Shown piece by piece: positions 7,300 to 12,322 of a stretch of 12,322 nucleotides of DNA. Position 1 is the first letter of the stretch; each line of letters begins with the position of its first letter. Origin of the DNA: an uncultured Bacilli bacterium. Lineage in GTDB: Bacteria > Bacillota_I > Bacilli_A > RF39 > UBA660. Below the pieces are notes generated by a model that had not been told where the DNA came from, searched no databases, and saw only the letters and a program-made list of their open reading frames with translations. The position numbers were made by a program, and so were the translations under genes. Location of the stretch: contig CANQDH010000016.1 in NCBI GenBank assembly GCA_947591565.1, forward strand, positions 1-12,322, given 5' to 3'.

Positions 7300-8211
7300 A
7301 TGGAAAAATTACTTATAGGTTCTCATGTTTCTTTTAATAAAGATGAACAATTATTAGGTAGCACGAAAGAAGCGCTTAGTTATGGCTCAACAACTTTTAT
7401 GTTTTATACAGGAGCACCACAAAATACAAATAGAGCACTTCTTAGTAGTGAGCTTACAAGTGAGGCTCAAAAATTAATGAGGGAAAATAATATAGATATT
7501 AATGATGTTATTATACATGCACCATATATTATCAATTTAGCAAACAAAAATAGTAATTTTGAATTTGCAATCAGGTTTTTAAAAGAAGAAATAAAAAGGG
7601 CTGAATCATTAAATATTTCGAAAATTGTCTTACATCCTGGAAGTCATGTTGGTATAGGCTATGAAGAAGGTATAAAAAATATTATCGATGGTTTAAATCA
7701 AGTTATAGATGAAAACCAAAAAACGATTATATGTCTAGAAACGATGGCTGGTAAAGGAACCGAATGTGGTATTACTTTTGAACAAATCAAAAAAATTATC
7801 GATGGCATTCATCTCAAAGATAAAATTGGTGTTTGTTTAGATACTTGTCATATTCATGATGCTGGTTATGATTTACTTGACTTTGATAAAGTATTAGATG
7901 ACTTCGATAAAATTATCGGTTTATCATATTTAAAATGTGTCCATATTAATGATAGTAAAAATATAAAAGGTAGTCATAAAGATAGACATGAAAACTTTGG
8001 ATATGGTTTTATTGGCTTTGATAATTTAATGAAAATTGTTTATCATGATAAATTAAAAAAGATTCCTAAAATCTTAGAAACACCTTATGTTACAGCAAAT
8101 GATAACTCTAAAGAAAGATTATATCCACCATATAAACATGAAATACAAATGATTAAAGATAAACAATTTAATGCACATTTAATAGATAATATTCGAAATG
8201 ATTATAAATAA
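7300..8211 (+). CDS. nfo: Endonuclease IV (AP endonuclease)
   Basis: The 303-residue TIM-barrel enzyme cuts the DNA backbone 5' to abasic sites and clears blocked 3' ends in base excision repair. All residues that bind the three zinc ions in E. coli Nfo have counterparts: H73 (IIHAPY), H112 (LHPGSH), E147 (CLETMAGKG), D181 and H184 (LDTCH), H215 (VHINDSK), D228 and H230 (KDRHENFG), E260 (LETP). The length is close to Bacillus YqfS, with about 20 extra residues at the C-terminus compared with E. coli. The ATG at 7300 fits the start GSHVS-containing N-terminus and the GGTGA site five bases before it; an open frame from 7222 would begin inside popT. The 3' end overlaps the convergent small gene by ten bases. 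Confidence 0.95.
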   Translation: MEKLLIGSHVSFNKDEQLLGSTKEALSYGSTTFMFYTGAPQNTNRALLSSELTSEAQKLMRENNIDINDVIIHAPYIINLANKNSNFEFAIRFLKEEIKRAESLNISKIVLHPGSHVGIGYEEGIKNIIDGLNQVIDENQKTIICLETMAGKGTECGITFEQIKKIIDGIHLKDKIGVCLDTCHIHDAGYDLLDFDKVLDDFDKIIGLSYLKCVHINDSKNIKGSHKDRHENFGYGFIGFDNLMKIVYHDKLKKIPKILETPYVTANDNSKERLYPPYKHEIQMIKDKQFNAHLIDNIRNDYK

Positions 8212-8465
8212 TCTTTATATTTTTCATAAAAACGGGAATATAAATTTTCAATTTTTTCATAAGAAAGGGGTTCTACTTTAGCTTTAATATCATCTAAAAT
8301 AGGTCTTGGATTTCCATAAATAATCGTTTTCCAGTTATTTTTTATATGATTAAAAACAGTATCAAGTTCTTTTTCATTTAAAATAATCCCATTTTTTTCT
8401 CCAAAACTTACAACATCTTGTTTTTCAAGTCTATTAATATATTGTTCAATTAAAATTCTCATCAT
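8202..8465 (-). CDS. Small YqfT-like (DUF2624-like) protein
   Basis: The 87-residue soluble protein is on the opposite strand. The likely fold is a string of short helices: an N-terminal helix, a GIILNEKELDTVFNHIK segment and a C-terminal helix pair KIENLYSRFYEKYKDYL. The pattern and size resemble DUF2624, whose Bacillus member YqfT is, as I recall, the neighbour of nfo (yqfS); the position beside nfo supports this. Its function is unknown. The start is taken as ATG at 8465 because GGTGA (8475-8471) is five bases upstream; an in-frame GTG at 8474 lies inside that site. The stop lies within the end of nfo, so the genes converge with a ten-base overlap and no terminator between them. Confidence 0.65.
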   Translation of the reverse strand: MMRILIEQYINRLEKQDVVSFGEKNGIILNEKELDTVFNHIKNNWKTIIYGNPRPILDDIKAKVEPLSYEKIENLYSRFYEKYKDYL

Positions 8466-8470
8466 TTTTT

Positions 8471-8487
8471 TCACCTATTCAATTATA
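8471..8487 (-). promoter_or_regulatory. -10 box and ribosome site of the YqfT-like gene
   Basis: Read on the minus strand, TATAAT (8487-8482) is followed by six bases, GGTGA (8475-8471), five A and the ATG at 8465. This is the same layout as at 583, 2297 and 7278. No -35 box is evident. The region 8488-8550 must also hold the promoter of sodA on the other strand, where I see only weak candidates such as TAAAAT at 8524-8529. Confidence 0.5.
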
Positions 8488-8550
8488 TGATTAAAGTTAA
8501 AGAATAATGTTAAATAAAAACAGTAAAATATAAGTAGGAGGTTTTTTGTT

Positions 8551-9162
8551 ATGTATAAGGCTCAAAAATTAAATTATGAATATGATGGATTAGTTCCTGT
8601 TTTAAGTGGTGAAACGATTTTTGTTCATTACGAAAAACATTATAAAAATTATTTAAATAAATTAAACAATTTATTAGAAAGTATCGGGTATGCTTTTGAT
8701 GATTCAATCGAAAATTTAATTTTAAATATTGATAAAATACCTATGGATATAAGAGATGATGTCTTATATAATGCAGGGGCTGTTTTAAATCATGAACTTT
8801 ATTTTCAAAATATGAATAAAAAAGATAATCATAAACCTACTGGAAGCTTAAAAGAGGCTATTGATAAAGAGTATGGAAGTTTTGAAAATTTTAAAGAACA
8901 ATTTATAAAAGAAGCATCTTTATTAATAGGATCTGGTTATACTTTTTTAGTCTTAAATAAAGATAAAAAGTTACAAATTATCAATATGGCTAATCAAGAT
9001 TCACCTTTATCATATGGCTTCATACCTATTATGAATATTGATTTATGGGAACATGCTTATTATTTAGATTACCAAAATAAAAGAAATGAATATATTAATA
9101 ATTTTTTTGAAATTGTGTCTTTTGATAAAATAAATGAAAATTACGAAAAAGCCTTTAAATAA
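8551..9162 (+). CDS. sodA: Superoxide dismutase, Mn/Fe family
   Basis: The 203-residue cytoplasmic enzyme turns superoxide into oxygen and hydrogen peroxide. The four metal ligands are present: H26 (FVHYEKH), H81 (LNHELYF), D164 and H168 (NIDLWEHAYYLDYQNKR). The gateway residues H30 and Y34 are also kept. Q149 in ANQDSPL together with G76 in NAGAV points to manganese rather than iron, by the usual rule for where the active-site Gln sits. The enzyme is divergent: the two Trp of the aromatic cage (in NHSLFW and GSGWAW of typical members) are F85 and Y130 here, and the second His of the usual HH pair is Y27. AGGAGG (8536-8541) lies nine bases before the ATG. The last 29 bases overlap the next gene. 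Confidence 0.93.
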   Translation: MYKAQKLNYEYDGLVPVLSGETIFVHYEKHYKNYLNKLNNLLESIGYAFDDSIENLILNIDKIPMDIRDDVLYNAGAVLNHELYFQNMNKKDNHKPTGSLKEAIDKEYGSFENFKEQFIKEASLLIGSGYTFLVLNKDKKLQIINMANQDSPLSYGFIPIMNIDLWEHAYYLDYQNKRNEYINNFFEIVSFDKINENYEKAFK

Positions 9163-11266
9163 AATAAGTAAAAAAAAGAGTTCTAAAAAAATAGTTAGTA
9201 ATAAAAAAAGAACTCTTAATAATATTAATAAAAAAAAGAAAAGAAATATAACAAGAACAATCGAAAAAAGATATAATATATTAATAGTTGTAGTTATTTT
9301 AATTATGTTTGTTTTAAGTGGAGGACTATTTTATTTTCAAGTTGTCAAAACAAGTGTTTATACGGAAAAACTTAAAAATTTAACCGAAGTTATTGTCGAA
9401 GGTGATTCAGCACCAAGAGGCCGAATATATGATCGTAATCATAAATTACTTGTTGATAATAAACCTAAAAAGGTTATCTATTATAAGGCTGTAAGTGGTG
9501 TTACAACTAGTGAAGAAATAGATTATGCATATAAAGTAGCAGATATGATTGATGTTGATTATTCACGCCTTTTAGATTATGATTTAAAATATTTTTGGAT
9601 GAAAAATAATATGGAAGCAGCTAATAAAAAAATAACTGATCAGGAATGGAAAGATTTATATGAGCGAAAACTTTCTTTAGATGATATTCAAGATTTAAAA
9701 TTAGAGCGCATTACTGATGAAGATTTAGCTTCTTTTACAGAAAGAGATTATGAAGCATCTTATATATATTATTTAATGAATGTTGGTTATTCTTTTGATG
9801 AAAAAATTATTAAAGATAGTGATGTAACCGATGAAGAATATGCTTTAATATCTGAAAATATTGATGTTTTAAAAGGCTTTAATACCAAACTTGATTGGGA
9901 AAGAGAGTATTTATATGGTGATACTCTTAGAACGATTTTAGGAGATGTTTCTTCATCAAAAGCGGGACTTCCATATGAATTAAAAGATGAGTATTTAGCT
10001 AAAGGCTATGAACTAAATGATAGAGTAGGTATCAATTATTTAGAGTATCAATATGAAGATTATTTAAAAGGAACTAAAAATACTTATGAAATATTAGAAA
10101 ATGGTTCTAGAAAATTAATATCTCCTGGTTCAAGAGGTAATGATATTGTTTTAACTATTGATATTGAACTTCAAAAGGCTGTTGAACAGATTGTTATTGA
10201 TAATTTGTATGCTGCTAAAAAAGAACCTAATACAGAGTTTTATAATCATTCCTTTGTTATTATTGTCGACCCAAAAACAGGTGAAATTTTAGCCATGGTT
10301 GGAAAACAGATTGTTAAAGTTGATGGTAAATATGAAATACATGATTATACACCGCAAGTAGTTACATCTCCTGTTGTTATTGGATCAGCGGTTAAGGGAG
10401 CATCACATATTGTTGGATATAATACAGGTGCCTTACAAATAGGTGAGGTTCGCAAAGATTTTTGCATTAAAATTGCGGCAACTCCTGAAAAATGTTCTTG
10501 GACAACACTTGGATCTTTAAATGATATAACGGCTTTAAAAATGTCTTCTAACTCTTATCAATATCAAACAGCTATTAAAGTTGGTAAAGGTAATTATGTT
10601 TATAATCAGCCACTTTATATTGATCCTGAAGCTTTTAATATTTATCGTAATACTTTTGCCGAATTTGGTTTAGGCATTTCAACGGGTATTGATTTACCTG
10701 TTGAGTCTTATGGTTATAAAGGTGATACATCTAATCCGGGAAATATACTTGATTTTGCTATAGGACAGTTTGATACATATACAGCTGCCCAGCTTGTTCA
10801 GTATGTAGCAACGATTGCTAATAATGGACAAAGGATGCAACTACATTTACTTAAGGAAGTATATAGTGAAAACTCCAATTTAGAAAATCCTCTTTATACT
10901 TATGAGCCAAAAGTTATGAATACGGTAAATACAAAACAAGAGTATCTTGACCGTGTCAAATTAGGCTTTAAAGCTGTTGTCGAACCAAGTGGAACAGGCT
11001 CTGGTTATATGCCACTTAATATTAATCCGGCAGGTAAAACAGGAACTAGTCAAAGTTATGCAGATACTGATGGTGATGGCATAGATGATACAGAAACGCT
11101 TACAAATACCTTTGTTGGCTTTGCACCATATGATAATCCAACCTTTGCTTTTGCTGTCTTATCACCAAATGTATCACATTATCAAAATAAAACAACTTAT
11201 AGAACACAAGTAAATCAAAAAATATCTTATGAAGTTTCAAAAAAGTTCTTTGAAATTTACAAATAA
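9134..11266 (+). CDS. pbpA: Class B penicillin-binding protein, PbpA/PbpH (PBP2) type
   Basis: The 710-residue enzyme is a peptidoglycan transpeptidase, probably of the elongation machinery. Order: a very basic cytoplasmic tail (1-47, mostly Lys, Arg and Asn), one membrane anchor (49-70), a pedestal/dimerisation domain starting with APRGRIYDRNHKLL (93-106), and the transpeptidase domain from about 340. Active-site motifs are S418-x-x-K421 in GSAVKGAS, S471-S-N473, and K635-T-G637 in AGKTGTSQS. The GSAVKGA form is that of PbpA/PbpH rather than of the division enzyme PbpB. Between KTG and the next strand is D644-T-D-G-D-G-I-D-D652, a DxDGDGxxD calcium-loop pattern. The ATG at 9134 lies inside the end of sodA and has no clear ribosome site; no better in-frame start exists before the membrane anchor, so translational coupling is likely. 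Confidence 0.92.
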   Translation: MKITKKPLNKISKKKSSKKIVSNKKRTLNNINKKKKRNITRTIEKRYNILIVVVILIMFVLSGGLFYFQVVKTSVYTEKLKNLTEVIVEGDSAPRGRIYDRNHKLLVDNKPKKVIYYKAVSGVTTSEEIDYAYKVADMIDVDYSRLLDYDLKYFWMKNNMEAANKKITDQEWKDLYERKLSLDDIQDLKLERITDEDLASFTERDYEASYIYYLMNVGYSFDEKIIKDSDVTDEEYALISENIDVLKGFNTKLDWEREYLYGDTLRTILGDVSSSKAGLPYELKDEYLAKGYELNDRVGINYLEYQYEDYLKGTKNTYEILENGSRKLISPGSRGNDIVLTIDIELQKAVEQIVIDNLYAAKKEPNTEFYNHSFVIIVDPKTGEILAMVGKQIVKVDGKYEIHDYTPQVVTSPVVIGSAVKGASHIVGYNTGALQIGEVRKDFCIKIAATPEKCSWTTLGSLNDITALKMSSNSYQYQTAIKVGKGNYVYNQPLYIDPEAFNIYRNTFAEFGLGISTGIDLPVESYGYKGDTSNPGNILDFAIGQFDTYTAAQLVQYVATIANNGQRMQLHLLKEVYSENSNLENPLYTYEPKVMNTVNTKQEYLDRVKLGFKAVVEPSGTGSGYMPLNINPAGKTGTSQSYADTDGDGIDDTETLTNTFVGFAPYDNPTFAFAVLSPNVSHYQNKTTYRTQVNQKISYEVSKKFFEIYK

Positions 11267-11277
11267 TTTGCTATAAT
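11250..11277 (+). promoter_or_regulatory. Promoter of rpmG-efp
   Basis: TTGAAA (11250-11255) and TATAAT (11272-11277) are separated by 16 bases, and the -10 box is extended by TGC (TG at 11269-11270). It overlaps the last codons of the penicillin-binding protein gene. This is the best match to a housekeeping promoter in the window, as expected for translation genes. Confidence 0.7.
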
Positions 11278-11307
11278 ATATAAGAAATGCATGAAGGAGG
11301 GAAAATT

Positions 11308-11475
11308 ATGGCAAAAAATAAAGAAGCACGTGGTTTAGTTACACTAAAATGTAATGTATGTAATGAAGAAAATTATCGCATTAGTAAAAACAAAAAGAAC
11401 ACTCCTGAACGATTAACTTTAAAAAAATATTGTTCTAGATGTCAAGCAACAACTGAACACACTGAAAAAAAATAA
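11308..11475 (+). CDS. rpmG: 50S ribosomal protein L33
   Basis: The 55-residue protein of the large ribosomal subunit has two Cys pairs, C15-x-x-C18 (KCNVC) and C42-x-x-C45 (YCSRC), which form a zinc ribbon. It is therefore the zinc-binding form; many Firmicutes also carry a second, zinc-free L33 that is used under zinc starvation, and none is seen here. The TERL-like segment TPERLTLKKYC is typical. The ATG at 11308 follows GGAGG (11296-11300) by seven bases; an in-frame ATG at 11287 lies before that site and would add seven residues foreign to L33. The efp gene follows after 23 bases without a terminator, so both are probably cotranscribed. Confidence 0.95.
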   Translation: MAKNKEARGLVTLKCNVCNEENYRISKNKKNTPERLTLKKYCSRCQATTEHTEKK

Positions 11476-11498
11476 AGTAATTAGAAAGGAGAGCATAT

Positions 11499-12056
11499 AT
11501 GATTGAAGTAAATGACATAAAAACAGGTATGACTCTTTTAATTGAGGGTAATATTTATCAAGTTATTGAGTTTTTACATGTTAAACCTGGTAAAGGTGCT
11601 GCTTTTATGAAAACGAAACTAAAGAATCTTAGAACAGGTGGTACTTTAGAAAAAACATTTAATACATCATTAAAATTTGAAAAGGCTAATTTAACTAAGA
11701 CTAATGTTCAATATTTATATAGTACTGGTGATACATATTGTTTTATGAATATGACTACGTATGAACAAATTGAACTTTCTAAAGATCAAATTGGTGATGA
11801 TGCAAAATATTTAAAAGAAAATTTAAATTTGGATTTAACTTTCTACGAAGGTGAATTACTTGGAGTATCACTTCCAGATAAAATCGAATATAAAGTTACA
11901 AAAACAGAACCTGCTGTTAAAGGTAATACAACTAATAATGCTACAAAAGATGCGGAAATAGAAACTGGTATGGTAGTTAGAGTTCCACTTTTCATTGAAG
12001 AAGGAGAAATGATTGTTATTTCAACTAAAGATGGAAAATATGCATCAAGAGCTTAA
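11499..12056 (+). CDS. efp: Translation elongation factor P
   Basis: The 185-residue factor binds the ribosome between the P and E sites and relieves stalling at consecutive prolines. It has an N-terminal KOW-like domain (1-64), an OB domain (about 66-128) and a C-terminal OB domain (130-185) ending in the family signature VRVPLFIEEGEMIVI. The loop tip that reaches the peptidyl-transferase centre is PGKGAAF, with K32 as the residue that is modified in many bacteria (aminopentanol in Bacillus). No modification enzyme is encoded in this window. GGAG (11488-11491) lies seven bases before the ATG. The gene is followed by a long AT-only hairpin terminator. Confidence 0.96.
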   Translation: MIEVNDIKTGMTLLIEGNIYQVIEFLHVKPGKGAAFMKTKLKNLRTGGTLEKTFNTSLKFEKANLTKTNVQYLYSTGDTYCFMNMTTYEQIELSKDQIGDDAKYLKENLNLDLTFYEGELLGVSLPDKIEYKVTKTEPAVKGNTTNNATKDAEIETGMVVRVPLFIEEGEMIVISTKDGKYASRA

Positions 12057-12088
12057 ATAAGTAAATTAAGTTTTATAACTTCAAATAG

Positions 12089-12120
12089 AAATTAAATTTC
12101 AAGTAAATTTAATTTTTTTT
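12089..12120 (+). terminator. AT-only hairpin terminator of rpmG-efp
   Basis: AAATTAAATTT (12089-12099) and AAATTTAATTT (12105-12115) are perfect 11-base complements around the loop CAAGT, followed by T to 12120. The stem has no G-C pair at all, which is unusual for a terminator but is offset by its length. Confidence 0.6.
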
Positions 12121-12190
12121 GTTAAAAAAATAATATAGGTGTATCAACTAAAAAATACATTGCCAACTTTAAGTTTACCACTACAAAATC

Positions 12191-12218
12191 TTCTTTTTTT
12201 ATTGTCATAAAAAAAGAA
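12191..12218. repeat. Perfect hairpin overlapping the -35 box of the prepilin promoter
   Basis: TTCTTTTTTTAT (12191-12202) and ATAAAAAAAGAA (12207-12218) are perfect 12-base complements around TGTC. The -35 box TTGTCA (12202-12207) is made of this loop plus one base of each arm. No T-run follows on the plus strand, so it is more likely an operator or a cruciform-prone site than a terminator. Upstream, 12121-12190 holds no gene that I can support. Confidence 0.5.
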
Positions 12219-12230
12219 TTGTGATAGAAT
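12202..12230 (+). promoter_or_regulatory. Promoter of the prepilin-like gene
   Basis: TTGTCA (12202-12207, one base from consensus) and TAGAAT (12225-12230, one base from consensus) are 17 bases apart. TGA precedes the -10 box (TG at 12222-12223), making it extended. The predicted start near 12237 gives a leader of about 30 bases with GGAG at 12254-12257. Confidence 0.65.
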
Positions 12231-12266
12231 AATTTATAGAATAGAAAAGTAAAGGAGATGTAATTT

Positions 12267-12322
12267 ATGTTTACAAACAGTAAAGGGGGGGGGCATTTTA
12301 GAAATAAAGCCTTTACCTTAAT
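12267..12322 (+). CDS. Type IV prepilin-like protein, N-terminus only (cut by window end)
   Basis: Only 18 codons are present, reading MFTNSKGGGHFRNKAFTL, and the next two bases (AT) allow Ile. A short basic leader followed by K-A/F-T-L-(I) is the prepilin peptidase site of type IV pilins and pseudopilins (consensus G/FTLIE; Ala at -1 is tolerated). The hydrophobic helix that should follow lies beyond the window, so the call rests on this motif. The start is supported by AAAGGAG (12251-12257) nine bases before the ATG and by a good promoter. Codons 7-9 are GGG GGG GGG within a run of nine G. Loss or gain of one G leads to an early stop, so expression may be phase-variable. It could be a major pilin or a ComGC-like competence pseudopilin. 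Confidence 0.6.
   Translation, partial: MFTNSKGGGHFRNKAFTL
12285..12293 (+). repeat. Homopolymer of nine G in the prepilin leader
   Basis: Nine consecutive G encode three Gly in the leader peptide. The longest other run of G that I noticed in the window is four. With eight G the frame runs to TAA near the end of the window; with ten G it meets TAG three codons after the tract. Such tracts are classic slipped-strand sites, and also a common source of assembly errors. Confidence 0.8.

Noticed and set aside
12139..12210. Short GTG-started frame of 23 codons between efp and the prepilin gene
   Set aside because: It has no ribosome site, resembles nothing I know and runs into the hairpin at 12191-12218. 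It is most likely noncoding.
1..12322. Mycoplasma-type recoding of TGA as Trp, given the AT richness and small genes
   Set aside because: TGA ends several frames (for example 2260-2262 and 6406-6408), and Trp in conserved positions such as the SOD WEHAYY motif is TGG.
1..12322. tRNA or rRNA genes, CRISPR array, insertion sequences or prophage parts
   Set aside because: I saw no cloverleaf, spaced direct repeats, transposase or phage genes. The content is ordinary chromosomal backbone apart from the listed findings.

Overview
The window is very AT-rich, low-GC Gram-positive-type DNA with densely packed genes. TGA is used as a stop (histidine kinase, the 297-residue hypothetical) and Trp is TGG, so the code is standard rather than Mycoplasma-type. 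A class B penicillin-binding protein, an undecaprenyl-phosphate flippase family protein and Zn-ribbon L33 point to a walled member of the Bacilli. An AT-rich lineage such as Erysipelotrichales or RF39-like bacteria is my best guess; the exact taxon is not determinable here.

Layout. (1) 163-538: a small XRE-type regulator with its own promoter and terminator. (2) 537-5435: a four-gene module of OmpR-type response regulator, histidine kinase with an almost loopless two-helix sensor, 8-TM FtsX-type ABC permease and ABC ATPase. The same palindrome (TATGAC-N6-GTCATA) lies in front of the regulator and of the permease, which looks like autoregulation of an envelope-stress or peptide-detoxification system. 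(3) 5469-7261: an unrecognised acidic helical protein translationally coupled to a DUF368/PopT polyprenyl-phosphate transporter. (4) 7275-12120: endonuclease IV, a convergent DUF2624/YqfT-like small gene, superoxide dismutase, a PbpA/PbpH-type transpeptidase, ribosomal protein L33 and elongation factor P. From memory this follows the order of the Bacillus subtilis nfo-yqfT ... sodA ... pbpA ... rpmGA stretch, so it looks like ancestral chromosomal backbone. (5) 12121-12322: a regulatory region and the first 18 codons of a gene whose product reads into a type IV prepilin cleavage motif (NKA/FTL).

Most interesting points: a run of nine G at 12285-12293 inside the prepilin leader, where a change of one G in either direction gives an early stop, so the gene looks phase-variable; a perfect hairpin whose loop and inner arms overlap that gene's -35 box; and a recurrent start-site layout, -10 box, six bases, GGTG(A/G), five bases, ATG, found exactly at four genes, which predicts transcripts beginning on the Shine-Dalgarno sequence with a 10-nt leader.

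The functional links are partly envelope-related: undecaprenyl-phosphate recycling, elongation-type peptidoglycan synthesis, a membrane-stress ABC system and a pilin. This is inference from gene content.
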